Assembly: GCF_000421145.1 (NCBI RefSeq)
Contig: NZ_ATWH01000002.1
Coordinates: 186,001 to 250,000, forward strand
Source: Glaciibacter superstes DSM 21135
GTDB taxonomy: Bacteria > Actinomycetota > Actinomycetes > Actinomycetales > Microbacteriaceae
DNA: 64,000 bases
Direction: 5' to 3'
In this document: in pieces, positions 1 through 8,317 of the stretch
Position numbering within the stretch: the stretch's first letter is position 1
Layout: each line of letters starts with the position of its first letter
Notes under the pieces: generated by a model
The model's database searches: none
The model's input: only the letters and a program-made list of their open reading frames with translations
Told to the model about the DNA's origin: nothing
Translations under genes and position numbers: made by a program

Positions 1-1
1 T

Positions 2-1642
2 CGGTGCGCAGTGCGAGCCCAGGAACGCGGGGGTCTCGCTGCCTCCGCTGCGTTCCTGCAGGCAGCGGCGGAATTGACCGTTGATCCAGTTCGTCGAGGG
101 GAGAGAGCCCTGGCAGCGGCGCAGGCCAAATATCACGTTGGCGCAAGCGATGAAGCGCTCGTGCTTCTGGCTGCTGCGGAGGCCGAGCCTCTCGACGATC
201 TCAGCGCTGCTCTGTCGAGCCTGTTGCGCGGACAGATCGCCTTCTTCTCAAGCCGTGGCCGCGAGGCTCCACCTCTATTGATTGCAGCCGCCCAACAACT
301 GCAAGTGCTTGACGGAGCGATCGCGCGCGAGGCGTACCTGGACGCCGTATCCGCGGGACTCGTGGTCGGACGCTTTGCCGCCGACGTTGGACTTCTCGAG
401 GTAGCGGAGGCCGCGAGCGCAGCACCGGCAGCACGCGGGAATTCAACCGACTTCCTCCTGGACGGGTTCGCCAAGGTGATCACGGAGAGCTATGCGGAGG
501 GAGTCCCATTCCTCAAGCAAGCGTTGACGGCCTTTCGAGACGAAGCCTTGCCGGCGTCGCAAAGCATCCGCTGGCTGTGGCTCGCCTCCCACGCCGCCAG
601 AGATGTGTGGGACGACGAGAGCTGGGAGATTCTCGCCAATCGCCACGTGCGGATAGCCAGGGAAATGGGAGCACTCGGTGCGTTGCCCATTGCCCTGACA
701 ACGCGCATCGGGTTGCACGTGGCCTCAGGTGAGATCGCGATCGCCAGCGTGATGGTCAAGGAGGCCGTCGAAGTGACGGCCGTGACTGGGAAGACGACAC
801 CGCCGTACGGCGCGATCGCCGTTGCTGCGTGGCAGGGCAACGAAGCGCTCTTCTCCAGGCTGAGGCTGTCCGCCGTCGATATCGCTTCTGTGCGTGGAGA
901 TGGGCTGGGGACGGTAATAATGCTGTACGCCGGGGCGGTCCTCTACAACGGTCTGGGAGACTATCGAAAGGCGCTTGTCGAAGCTGAATCCGGCGCGGCA
1001 CACCGTAACGACCTGTGTTACGCCACGTGGTCACTCGTCGAACTCGTCGAAGCAGCCTCCCGCAGTGGAGAGCCCGCACTCGCCGTCGGCGCTCTGGAAC
1101 GCCTGACACAAAGCACCGGGGCCAGCGGCACTGCCTGGGCACGCGGTGTCGAGGCCAGGTGCCGAGCGCTGGTGAGCAATGACGACGTCGCAGAGTCTCA
1201 CTACCGTGAGGCGATCGCGAGCCTCGGCAAGACCCGCGTGCGGATGGAACTTGCTCGCGCACATCTGCTCTACGGGGAGTGGTTGCGCCGCATGGGCAGG
1301 CGGACCGACGCCAGAGAGAACCTGCGGATCGCCCATGAGATGTTCACGGCTTTCGGCGCTGATGCCTACGTTGAGCGTGCAAGACGGGAGCTGGCGGCCA
1401 CGGGGGAACGGGTGCGCACGCACGCGCCACTCTCACAGCCCATCCTCACCGCCCAGGAAGCACAGATTGCGGCGTTGGCCGCAGCAGGGCGCACCAACCC
1501 GGAGATCGCCGCGGAACTGTTTCTCAGTTCTCGAACCGTCGAATGGCATCTCGGGAAGGTCTACCCGAAGCTTGGCATCGCTTCGCGGAGGGAACTTCGG
1601 CACACTCTCGCCAGTTTTCCTTCGGCTCTCGCGCGAGCCTAA
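2..1642 (+). CDS. LuxR-family transcriptional regulator, C-terminal part (cut by left edge)
   Basis: The frame is open to the left edge (codons from base 2), so this is the 3' part of a longer gene. The first in-frame GTG at 11 is probably internal, because the first residues already resemble the helical-repeat section of large MalT/LAL-type LuxR regulators (an RGGLAAS..FLQAAAELT-like stretch). The middle is Ala/Leu-rich helical repeats. The last ~65 residues form a LuxR/GerE helix-turn-helix: LTAQEAQIAALAAAGRTNPE, then IAAELFLSSRTVEWHLGKVY. The N-terminal AAA ATPase expected in this family would lie outside the window. Likely a DNA-binding activator; its target is unknown. Confidence 0.85.
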   Translation, partial: RCAVRAQERGGLAASAAFLQAAAELTVDPVRRGERALAAAQAKYHVGASDEALVLLAAAEAEPLDDLSAALSSLLRGQIAFFSSRGREAPPLLIAAAQQLQVLDGAIAREAYLDAVSAGLVVGRFAADVGLLEVAEAASAAPAARGNSTDFLLDGFAKVITESYAEGVPFLKQALTAFRDEALPASQSIRWLWLASHAARDVWDDESWEILANRHVRIAREMGALGALPIALTTRIGLHVASGEIAIASVMVKEAVEVTAVTGKTTPPYGAIAVAAWQGNEALFSRLRLSAVDIASVRGDGLGTVIMLYAGAVLYNGLGDYRKALVEAESGAAHRNDLCYATWSLVELVEAASRSGEPALAVGALERLTQSTGASGTAWARGVEARCRALVSNDDVAESHYREAIASLGKTRVRMELARAHLLYGEWLRRMGRRTDARENLRIAHEMFTAFGADAYVERARRELAATGERVRTHAPLSQPILTAQEAQIAALAAAGRTNPEIAAELFLSSRTVEWHLGKVYPKLGIASRRELRHTLASFPSALARA

Positions 1643-1790
1643 AAGCCCCAAAGTCTGGTCGCGTCGACCGGAGAGCCCGGGCCGCACCCGGGGATAGACC
1701 GGGGACTCACACGGGTCCGACGAGGTCCAACTTTGGCGACGATGAACGGAGAAAGAATCGCCGAATCACCACACGAACTGGAGAGTAGCC

Positions 1791-2000
1791 ATGGACCTGA
1801 AACTGCAAGTGTCAGTCCCGCCCGAGGACAATTCAGACCTTATTCACGCAGTGCTGAGACTTGCGGCAGAAGCACACGGAGCGTATGAGGCCGTGGAGCT
1901 TCGAGGAGCCTACGACACCGAGTGGGCAGGGTGGTATGCGGATCACATGGCAAACTCCTTGAGCGCCGTCGGATATCGACTCGTCGAGGTGTCAGCCTGA
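1791..2000 (+). CDS. Small hypothetical protein (69 aa), first gene of a three-gene overlapping set
   Basis: ATG start preceded by GGAGAG at 1780-1785. The 69-residue acidic product (begins MDLKLQVSVPPEDNSD) has no signal peptide or membrane segment and no motif I recognise. It contains two short aromatic stretches (GAYDTEWAGWYADHM) and looks like a compact soluble domain. Its TGA overlaps the ATG of the next gene by one base (TGATG), so the two are probably translationally coupled. Function unknown. Confidence 0.6.
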   Translation: MDLKLQVSVPPEDNSDLIHAVLRLAAEAHGAYEAVELRGAYDTEWAGWYADHMANSLSAVGYRLVEVSA

Positions 2001-2353
2001 TGGGCTTCGTCAATGCCGTCTTGGGCCGGGACCGTCGGCGGCGAACTCGCGATCAACGTGCGGTCGAGCGCTACGAATATCTCGTTGGCCTTGCAGACAC
2101 TGCCGAGACGCAACGGATTCACGACGACAACTTCGCGAGACTGACCGAAGCGCAGCGGGACCTCATGTTCGACCAGTTCCTGATGGGACTGACGTACCGA
2201 AAGCAACGTCGCGATCCGCGTTCCGGCCCGCCGTCAGACCGGTTCCTCAGCTACTTTGCCTCGTCTGCTGCTACAACGGGCCTTGCCGGGCCATTCCTCT
2301 GGACAGGGTTCATCGATCCCGGACCTCCGCGTAATGGGTATGGAGCGAAGTGA
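2000..2353 (+). CDS. Small hypothetical protein (117 aa), second gene of the overlapping set
   Basis: I chose the ATG at 2000 rather than the in-frame GTG at 1922, because it sits in a TGATG overlap with the upstream gene and begins MGFVNAVLGRDRRRRTRDQR. The N-terminus is strongly basic, the middle is charged and helical (ERYEYLVGLADTAETQRIHD), and the C-terminus is Gly/Pro-rich with aromatics (FLWTGFIDPGPPRNG). There is no transmembrane segment or recognised domain. It ends in another TGATG overlap with the third small gene. Function unknown; its partners are inferred only from coupling. Confidence 0.55.
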   Translation: MGFVNAVLGRDRRRRTRDQRAVERYEYLVGLADTAETQRIHDDNFARLTEAQRDLMFDQFLMGLTYRKQRRDPRSGPPSDRFLSYFASSAATTGLAGPFLWTGFIDPGPPRNGYGAK

Positions 2354-2487
2354 TGTCTGCTGACGTAAGTCCGGCCATCGTTGTCCCCAGCGGCCCGATG
2401 TATTCGCCAAACCCCGACAATCTTCGCGTTTCTACGCAGGTGATCGCCTTCGAGTTCAAGGCGGATGCGGACGGTGGGAACCATTGA
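2353..2487 (+). CDS. Very small hypothetical protein (44 aa), third gene of the overlapping set
   Basis: The ATG at 2353 overlaps the preceding TGA (2351-2353) by one base, exactly as in the junction upstream. The 44-residue product begins MSADVSPAIVVPSGPMYSPN and ends in an acidic Gly/Asn/His tail before the TGA at 2485-2487. It has no recognisable domain. The repeated TGATG architecture is the main support that this short frame is translated. A GGCCCGATG in the middle gives an alternative internal Met. Confidence 0.4.
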   Translation: MSADVSPAIVVPSGPMYSPNPDNLRVSTQVIAFEFKADADGGNH

Positions 2488-2607
2488 CCGCAATTCTCCA
2501 CTTGGCTAGGACTGTCGATTTTCGACGTGATCGCGGCCCATGCCATCGCCACGACAATCTGCAGTGAATTTTCAGATTTGGGAATGCTGTGACCCCTACG
2601 ACGTTGA

Positions 2608-2628
2608 GTTGAGTCGAAGGCACTCAAG
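2608..2628. promoter_or_regulatory. HAIR-like operator (HspR inverted repeat) upstream of the Clp ATPase gene
   Basis: GTTGAGT, seven bases, then ACTCAAG: this differs from the HspR-associated inverted repeat (CTTGAGT-N7-ACTCAAG) only at the first base. It lies 20 bases upstream of the Clp start codon, between the likely promoter and the AGGAGG ribosome site. In Streptomyces and mycobacteria HspR represses clpB and dnaK operons through this box, so heat or unfolded-protein control is inferred. No hspR gene is in the window. Confidence 0.75.
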
Positions 2629-2648
2629 TTTGCACACCAGGAGGTCAC

Positions 2649-5282
2649 ATGCCTACGTACTTCGGTTCAGAAGATGCCGGCAACGGCTCGTTCGACGAAT
2701 TCCTTGCCCGCTACCTGCAGGGCCAGCGTGCTGCGCAGTCCGGGCGCTCCATCGACATCACCCGACTACTCAGTCGTCGCACGCACGAGGTGCTCGGGCG
2801 AGCAGCGACGTACGCGGTGGAACACGGGCACACGCACGTCGACGCACTGCACATCCTCCGGGTGCTGGTCGACCGTTCGCCGATCATCGACGCAGTGAAG
2901 AGCACTGGTGCCGATCCGGCGGCCGTCGCGTCTGCGGCAGAGCAACGGCTTCCGGAGAAGTCTGACGACCGCCAGGACACCGCACCAGCGCTCACCCCGT
3001 CTGCGCAGCGTGCGCTGCTCGACGCGCATCAGGTCGCGCGCGCTTTCGGGTCGACGTATATCGACCCAGAGCATCTCTTCTTTGCGTTCGTCGTGAACCA
3101 GGACTCGCCCGCCGGGCAGGTGCTCGCTTCCGCCGGCGTCACTCCGGAATCGCTGCAAGCCGGGGTACGCTCGCCGCAGGAGAGCGCGACGGCTCGGCCG
3201 TCGGCATCCGTCGACTCAGACACCCCGATGCTCGACACCTACGGCATCGATCTGACCGCGCGAGCCCGCGAGGGTGCGCTCGATCCGGTCATCGGGCGGG
3301 CAGACGAGATCGAGCAGACCATCGAGATCCTGTCGAGGCGCACCAAGAACAACCCGGTGCTGATCGGCGAGGCCGGTGTCGGCAAGACCGCGATCGTCGA
3401 CGGTATCGCCCAGGCGATCGTTGACGGCCAAGTGCCTGAGCAGCTGCGCGGCAAGCGCGTCGTTGCGCTCGATCTGCCCGGGATGCTCGCGGGAACCCGG
3501 TTCCGCGGCGACTTCGAGGAGCGCCTCACCAAGACCATGGACGAGATCGCGGCCCGCTCAGGCGAGGTGATCGTTTTCATCGACGAACTCCACACTGTGA
3601 TCGGCGCCGGCGGCAGCGGTGAGGGCGGAATGGACGCAGGCAACATCCTGAAGCCACGCCTTGCCCGCGGCGACCTGCATGTGGTTGGAGCGACAACGCT
3701 CAAGGAGTACCGCAAGGTCGAGAAGGACCCGGCCTTTGAACGGCGATTCCAGCCGGTCACGGTTGGTGAGCCGAACATCGAGGATGCCGTGCGCATCCTC
3801 GCCGGCCTGCAGGGTCGATACGAGGAGCACCACGCTGTTCGCTACACCGATGCGGCGATCCGGAGCGCGGTCGAGATGTCGGCCCGCTACGTGCCAGACC
3901 GGTTCCTGCCGGACAAGGCCATCGACCTCATCGACCAGGCAGGGGCGCGCCTGCGCCTGAAGCTCGGAATCGGTGTCGATGTGTCGGCGCTGCGTGCTCA
4001 GGTGGCAGAACTCGACGAGTCGAAAGACGCTGCGGTCGCCGGAGAACGCTACGAAGAGGCGTCGCAGCTGCGAGACGAGATCGAGGCCGTTCGGGAGAAG
4101 ATCCGGGCGGCTGAGACCTTCAACAGTGCTGAGACTGTCAACAATGCTGAGACCTTCAACAGCGCTGAGACGACGGATGCCGCAGCCGCCGGTGACGCCA
4201 CCGGCACTCCGGCCATCGTGGACGAGAAGGAGATCGCCGAGATCATTTCGCGCTCAACCGGCATCCCGGCCAGCCGTCTCACCGAAGGAGATCGCGTTCG
4301 CCTCGGCCGGCTGGAAGACGACCTGCACGAGCGAGTGGTCGGCCAGGACGACGCGGTGACGGTGATCGCGAAGTCGGTGCGGAGGAACCGCACCGGACTG
4401 GGCGACGCACGCCGCCCAGTCGGAAGCTTCCTGTTCCTCGGACCGACGGGTGTCGGCAAGACCGAGCTCGCCAAGTCGCTGGCGCACTCGCTGTTCGGCG
4501 ACGAGACCGCGATGATCCGTTTCGACATGAGCGAGTTCGGAGAACGGCACACCGTGTCGCGACTGGTCGGGGCTCCTCCCGGATACGTCGGGTACGACGA
4601 GGCTGGCCAGCTCACCGAACGTGTGCGGCGCAACCCGTACTCTGTCGTGCTGCTCGACGAGATCGAAAAGGCGCACCCTGACGTGTTCAACCTGCTGCTG
4701 CAGGTGCTCGACGACGGTCGCCTGACCGATGGGCAGGGGCGCACGGTCGACTTTCGCAACACGGTGATCATCATGACCTCGAACCTCGGTTCTGAGTTCC
4801 TGGCGAGCAGGAGTGGTGCGTTGGGATTCGTCGCAGACACCGACGGAAGCGGCAACGGTTTCGGCTCGGAGAAGGCGCTGCGTGATCGTGTGATGGGCAA
4901 GCTGCGTGAGGCCATGCGGCCGGAGTTTCTCAACCGCATCGACGAGGTCGTGTTGTTCCGCAAGCTCGACCAGGAGCAGCTGCACCAGATCGTGCGGCTG
5001 ATGCTCGCCGAGACCGAGGTGCGTCTTGCCTCGCAAGACATCGGCCTCACTGTGAGCGAGGAAGCCGTCGAGTGGATCGCCACTCGCGGCTACGAGCCCG
5101 AGTACGGTGCAAGGCCGCTGCGCCGCGTCATCCAGCGTGAACTCGACGATCGCATCGCCGATCTGCTGGTCTCCACCGACCTGCGGGCCGGCGGGCAGGT
5201 GAGTGTCAGCGTTGAAGGCGAGGGCGACGAGCGGGTACTGCTGGTCCAGGCGCGGGAGATTCACGTGCCGCTGGCCGCGTAG
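2649..5282 (+). CDS. ClpC-type AAA+ unfoldase (ATP-dependent Clp protease ATP-binding subunit)
   Basis: An 877-residue Hsp100 protein. AGGAGG at 2640-2645 fixes the ATG. It has a divergent Clp N-domain pair (about residues 35-175), a first AAA+ module with Walker A GEAGVGKT (~240) and Walker [10 protein letters not shown] (~306), a UVR-like coiled segment ([19 protein letters not shown], ~467), and a second AAA+ module with GPTGVGKT (~598) and [13 protein letters not shown]. The long ClpB middle domain is missing, and an LGF tripeptide after the second sensor region resembles the ClpP-docking loop, so ClpC type is preferred over ClpB. It likely unfolds substrates for ClpP in the cytoplasm. 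The linker before AAA2 holds a hexapeptide tandem repeat (AETFNS type). A HAIR box upstream suggests HspR control. Confidence 0.9.
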   Translation: MPTYFGSEDAGNGSFDEFLARYLQGQRAAQSGRSIDITRLLSRRTHEVLGRAATYAVEHGHTHVDALHILRVLVDRSPIIDAVKSTGADPAAVASAAEQRLPEKSDDRQDTAPALTPSAQRALLDAHQVARAFGSTYIDPEHLFFAFVVNQDSPAGQVLASAGVTPESLQAGVRSPQESATARPSASVDSDTPMLDTYGIDLTARAREGALDPVIGRADEIEQTIEILSRRTKNNPVLIGEAGVGKTAIVDGIAQAIVDGQVPEQLRGKRVVALDLPGMLAGTRFRGDFEERLTKTMDEIAARSGEVIVFIDELHTVIGAGGSGEGGMDAGNILKPRLARGDLHVVGATTLKEYRKVEKDPAFERRFQPVTVGEPNIEDAVRILAGLQGRYEEHHAVRYTDAAIRSAVEMSARYVPDRFLPDKAIDLIDQAGARLRLKLGIGVDVSALRAQVAELDESKDAAVAGERYEEASQLRDEIEAVREKIRAAETFNSAETVNNAETFNSAETTDAAAAGDATGTPAIVDEKEIAEIISRSTGIPASRLTEGDRVRLGRLEDDLHERVVGQDDAVTVIAKSVRRNRTGLGDARRPVGSFLFLGPTGVGKTELAKSLAHSLFGDETAMIRFDMSEFGERHTVSRLVGAPPGYVGYDEAGQLTERVRRNPYSVVLLDEIEKAHPDVFNLLLQVLDDGRLTDGQGRTVDFRNTVIIMTSNLGSEFLASRSGALGFVADTDGSGNGFGSEKALRDRVMGKLREAMRPEFLNRIDEVVLFRKLDQEQLHQIVRLMLAETEVRLASQDIGLTVSEEAVEWIATRGYEPEYGARPLRRVIQRELDDRIADLLVSTDLRAGGQVSVSVEGEGDERVLLVQAREIHVPLAA
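4110..4172 (+). repeat. 18-bp in-frame tandem repeat in the Clp gene linker
   Basis: Three copies of an 18-base unit (4110-4127, 4128-4145, 4146-4163) plus a half copy (4164-4172), each starting GCTGAGAC. They encode [21 protein letters not shown] at residues 488-508, in the linker between the UVR-like segment and the second AAA+ module. Because the unit is a multiple of three, copy number could change without a frameshift. Confidence 0.9.
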
Positions 5283-5293
5283 AGCACGGCACG

Positions 5294-5327
5294 TGAGGAG
5301 GGGCGCCGGTCGGCGCCCCTCCTCACG
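5294..5327 (+). terminator. Strong hairpin terminator after the Clp gene
   Basis: A perfect 15-bp inverted repeat (5294-5308 with 5313-5327) with a GGTC loop begins 12 bases after the Clp stop codon. There is no T-run, as is common for high-GC actinobacterial terminators. It may also insulate the gene remnants downstream. Confidence 0.8.
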
Positions 5328-5439
5328 ACATGTGACCTCAGCTCCCGTTGCACCAAGGTAGGAAAAGGCGTTGCAGAACGCACGCTTTGTCCTCGTTTCG
5401 ACACGTTGGGCGCACTTCCTCCTACTTTGGCGTGCGTGC

Positions 5440-5562
5440 TCAGGCGCGGGCCAGGATGGAGCGCAGGTCGCTGCCGGAAGGGAGTTCTCCGTAGAAATGC
5501 ACTCGCGTCGCGCCGAGACGTGACCGAATAAAGGTGTCGGTCACGGCATCTGGAGCACCACG
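5440..5562 (-). pseudogene. Remnant resembling an acyl-CoA dehydrogenase C-terminus
   Basis: On the minus strand the frame ending at 5440 reads GAPDAVTDTFIRSRLG, then HFYGELPSGSDLRSILARA and a stop. This resembles the last ~40 residues of acyl-CoA dehydrogenase-like proteins (a DAF..SRLG....GTLP.G.D...I..RA pattern). Nothing upstream in this frame continues that family; it runs instead into a DUF503-like start in another frame. The family assignment is from memory of the pattern and is tentative. Confidence 0.4.
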
Positions 5563-5572
5563 CAAAAGCAGC

Positions 5573-5638
5573 GCGCTTCTCCTTGAGCGAGTGCACATCG
5601 CCCAGCAGCATGTCGAGTTCGATCCAACCGATCCACAT
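5573..5638 (-). pseudogene. Remnant of a DUF503 (YlxP-like) gene start
   Basis: The minus-strand frame from ATG at 5638 reads MWIGWIELDMLLGDVHSLKE followed by KR. This matches the characteristic N-terminus of DUF503 proteins, small proteins often near rbfA/infB in actinobacteria. After KEKR the frame loses similarity and the sequence switches to a different remnant in another frame. An intact DUF503 protein is about 95 residues, so this is a truncated fragment left by a deletion junction. Confidence 0.55.
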
Positions 5639-5702
5639 GCGTCCAGGCTGACACAACCGAACCGAGACGGCCAGCATGACGGCCGCAACCGGATCGAACC
5701 GG

Positions 5703-6989
5703 CTAACCGTCCCTCTTCGCGCGTTTGGCATCCTGAGCGTGCGACCACAAGGCGTGCTGGGTGAGAAGGGCCAAATCGCGCAGCTGAGCGGCGTCGATGG
5801 CCGTGCCCTGTCGGGCTTCAGTGTCGAAGACGCACAGCGCGCCGATCCGCTGGCCGTCCGGAGATTCGACCGGATAGCCGGCGTAGAACAGGACGCGTGC
5901 GCCATCGACGTGGGACATCACGCCCGCGAACCGGTCGTCGGCGGCGGCATCCGGCACGATCAGCGCCTTCGATTCACGGATGGTGACGTCACAGAAAGAG
6001 TTCACCCGCGGAATTTCAGCTTTGTTCATGCCTGCGCTCGCTTTGTACCACTGCCGGTCGTTGTCGATAAACGTGATGGCCGCGTACCGGGTTCCGAAGA
6101 GGGATCTGGCGAGTTCGACGATTTTGTCGAATCTCTCGTCCGGTGCCGTGTCGACGATGCCCACGTCGTCAAGCGCCTTTTGCCTGGCTACCTCGTTCGC
6201 GCTCAGCTCCTCAGCGTGGGGAGCCGCTGTGCTCTGGGTCGACCCGGCCAGCGCAGAGCGTGCACGGCTCAGCTTGGGGCTTAGGTGCTCTGCGAGCGCT
6301 TCAGCCCACAATCGGTAGCCTTCTGGCGATCGATGTCGAGTGGTGCCGACAGCAGTCAATTCCGGCAGTCGAAGGAAGCTGGTATGTGCATCGCGCACGT
6401 TCGAGCACAGCTGTTGGCTGATCTTGTTGAGGATGTGGGCGTGGCGATCCGCGAGAGATCCGATCCAGTGGTCATAAATAGGGATGGACCGAATGGGCGG
6501 GATTCCGAGTGTGACGATCAGCGTCGACGGTGAGGAGCTCTCGTGGAGGGTGCGCAAGAGAGCGCTGCTAGCGTCACGCCAGACCAACGGCGCGACGAGT
6601 TGCATCACATCGTTCACACCGCCGCTGACGATGACGGCATCGTACTGTCGCAGATCCCGGTTGCCCAGCAACACGGCGGCCGAGGAGATCGTCAGGCCGG
6701 GATCGGCGAGAACGTCGACGTTCGCTCCGTGCCCGGTGCGAGCGGATAATTCGCGAGCGAGGTGGCCGGGCAGCGCCAACTCGTGACTGCGCACCCCATA
6801 GCCAACGGCCGGCCCGCTGCCGAAAACGAGAATTCGGTGCGGGTCAAGACCCGAAGCGTGTGCGTGGGGCGCGTCGTCCGGGCGTGGGACCAAGGGGAGT
6901 TCGATGAGAGCGCGCCAGGACCGCACGAGCAGCCGGAGAGCGGGTCGAACGATGGCCCACACAAGTACCAGCTGCCTTCTTGAACTCAT
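5703..6989 (-). CDS. SGNH-like hydrolase domain fused to a GAF domain
   Basis: A 428-residue protein. After a short basic N-terminus, residues ~50-235 follow an SGNH/GDSL fold pattern: LVFGSGPAVGYGV at block I, VSGGVNDVM at block III, and RHRSPEGYRLWAEAL near the C-terminal His block. The usual GDS(L) is replaced by GSGP, so catalysis is uncertain. Residues ~265-420 are a GAF sensor domain (ERFDKIVELARSLFGTRYAA, ITFIDNDRQWYKASAG, IGALCVFD). No membrane anchor is evident. It stands alone between remnants and fliW on the same strand as the flgN operon, 45 bases beyond fliW, so read-through is possible. It could be a ligand-sensing enzyme or pseudo-enzyme. Confidence 0.75.
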   Translation of the reverse strand: MSSRRQLVLVWAIVRPALRLLVRSWRALIELPLVPRPDDAPHAHASGLDPHRILVFGSGPAVGYGVRSHELALPGHLARELSARTGHGANVDVLADPGLTISSAAVLLGNRDLRQYDAVIVSGGVNDVMQLVAPLVWRDASSALLRTLHESSSPSTLIVTLGIPPIRSIPIYDHWIGSLADRHAHILNKISQQLCSNVRDAHTSFLRLPELTAVGTTRHRSPEGYRLWAEALAEHLSPKLSRARSALAGSTQSTAAPHAEELSANEVARQKALDDVGIVDTAPDERFDKIVELARSLFGTRYAAITFIDNDRQWYKASAGMNKAEIPRVNSFCDVTIRESKALIVPDAAADDRFAGVMSHVDGARVLFYAGYPVESPDGQRIGALCVFDTEARQGTAIDAAQLRDLALLTQHALWSHAQDAKRAKRDG

Positions 6990-7034
6990 GTCCGCCGATG
7001 TCCGCCGTTCGGCTGCAACGGTTGCTGCGCCGCG

Positions 7035-7418
7035 CTAGGCGGCCCGTTGCCCGAGAGGCAATTGGAGCGGCCAGTCATGACCCTCCAGAATAACCTGCGC
7101 GCAGACGCCGGTTGACTTGTTCACGACGATCGGGGCCATCAGATTCACTGTTGTGCCGCTCGGCCCAGCGTTCGCGACCACAAGCACAACTGCATCCTCC
7201 GGTTGGCCCAAACCGAGCGCGGCGCTCTGCTCGTCTGAAATGACGGGCGTGTAGTCCGGCAGACAGGTGCCGGCATCCAGAACGAAAAGCCGGACCCCGT
7301 CCTTTTCGACGGCCTCGAGCACGAAGAGACCCGCAGCGCCATCGATTTCGCGGAGCGTAAAGTCGACAAGTGGGGAAAGTCCGGGCGGGGGAGCGAGGAA
7401 GCTGATCTGGCCTCTCAT
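7035..7418 (-). CDS. fliW: Flagellar assembly factor FliW
   Basis: A 127-residue protein with FliW features: an N-terminal beta-rich FLAPPPGLSPLVDFTLREID segment, LPDYTPVISDEQSAALGL, and the C-terminal VNLMAPIVVNKSTGVCAQVI stretch typical of the family. FliW binds CsrA and flagellin, freeing flagellin translation from CsrA when flagellin is low in the cytoplasm. Its start overlaps the flgL stop by four bases (7415-7418), and it is last in flgN-flgK-flgL-fliW. The partner csrA is at the far end of the locus. Confidence 0.93.
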   Translation of the reverse strand: MRGQISFLAPPPGLSPLVDFTLREIDGAAGLFVLEAVEKDGVRLFVLDAGTCLPDYTPVISDEQSAALGLGQPEDAVVLVVANAGPSGTTVNLMAPIVVNKSTGVCAQVILEGHDWPLQLPLGQRAA

Positions 7419-8314
7419 CTCAGGAAATCCATCAACGTTGGTTGCAGAACCCGAGCCGTGACCGCCAGCGCGGCCTGGTAGCTCACTTCCTGCATCTTCA
7501 AGTCGAGAATGACACGACCGAGATCGATGTCTTCGATACCCGAACGCTGAATCTCCAATGCGCCTGCCTGTTCCACGTTTGCTTCCTCCGCGCGTTCAAT
7601 CTGAGCCAGACGTGCCCCCGCAGACGCCTGTTGTCCGAGGATAGCGTTCACCCGGTCATCGATGGCATCCAAATGCGCACTGATTGGTTCAGCAGCAGGA
7701 TCTCGCAGATCCTGGACGATCGTGTCGATCAGGGCGAACACCGAATCTCCGCCGGTGCCGAAAACCGCTGCTCCGTCCGCATCAACGCGCACTGTGGACT
7801 CCGCGTTCACCCGGCGTTCGACAGTTCCATCGGAACCGACGTGGACTATATCGCCGTCCGCATCGGCAGTGAAAGCGGCCGGCTGGTCGGAGTTACCGGC
7901 GAACACCGATCGTCCCATGTATTTGGTATTCGCCTGGGCGAGCAGCTCAGTCTTCAGACCGTCGAGCTCCACAGCGATCGCTTCTTTCGCCGCCGGCGAC
8001 ATCGTCCCCTCGTTCGCGCCCTGCACAGTGAGGTCACGCACTTTTCTCATCAGAGCGTTGGTCGCGGAGAAGGCGGAGTCAATAGTTGTCAGCCAGGCGT
8101 CGCCGTCGGCGATGTTGCGTCCGTACTGTTCGGCCGCACGCAACTCGGCGCGAACACGCAAAGCGCTGGCGGTGCCGCCTGGATCATCGGAGGGGCGCGT
8201 GATCGCCTTGCGGGACGATGCCTGCTCCTGCAACTGCGCGAGCTGAGCCATGTTGGTCTGCAGATTGCGCTGGGCGGAGCGCATGAGCGTCTGATTCGTG
8301 ACTCTGGAGATCAT
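7415..8314 (-). CDS. flgL: Flagellar hook-associated protein 3 (FlgL)
   Basis: A 299-residue flagellin-like junction protein. The N-terminus (MISRVTNQTLMRSAQRNLQT) and the SSRKAITRPSDDPGGTASAL motif are diagnostic for FlgL, and the C-terminus (ILDLKMQEVSYQAALAVTAR) forms the matching D0 helix. It links the hook and FlgK to the filament and is exported by the flagellar type III system. It lies three bases downstream of flgK and overlaps fliW, consistent with one transcript. Confidence 0.95.
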   Translation of the reverse strand: MISRVTNQTLMRSAQRNLQTNMAQLAQLQEQASSRKAITRPSDDPGGTASALRVRAELRAAEQYGRNIADGDAWLTTIDSAFSATNALMRKVRDLTVQGANEGTMSPAAKEAIAVELDGLKTELLAQANTKYMGRSVFAGNSDQPAAFTADADGDIVHVGSDGTVERRVNAESTVRVDADGAAVFGTGGDSVFALIDTIVQDLRDPAAEPISAHLDAIDDRVNAILGQQASAGARLAQIERAEEANVEQAGALEIQRSGIEDIDLGRVILDLKMQEVSYQAALAVTARVLQPTLMDFLR

Positions 8315-8317
8315 CGT

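Noticed and set aside
1922..1999. Upstream GTG extension of the second small gene
   Set aside because: It would overlap the first small gene by 26 codons; the ATG at 2000 in a TGATG overlap is the better start.
5261..5905. 214-codon minus-strand frame running through the remnants into the SGNH-GAF gene
   Set aside because: Only its DUF503-like stretch (5573-5638) looks like real protein; the rest is out of frame with both neighbouring genes and compositionally random.
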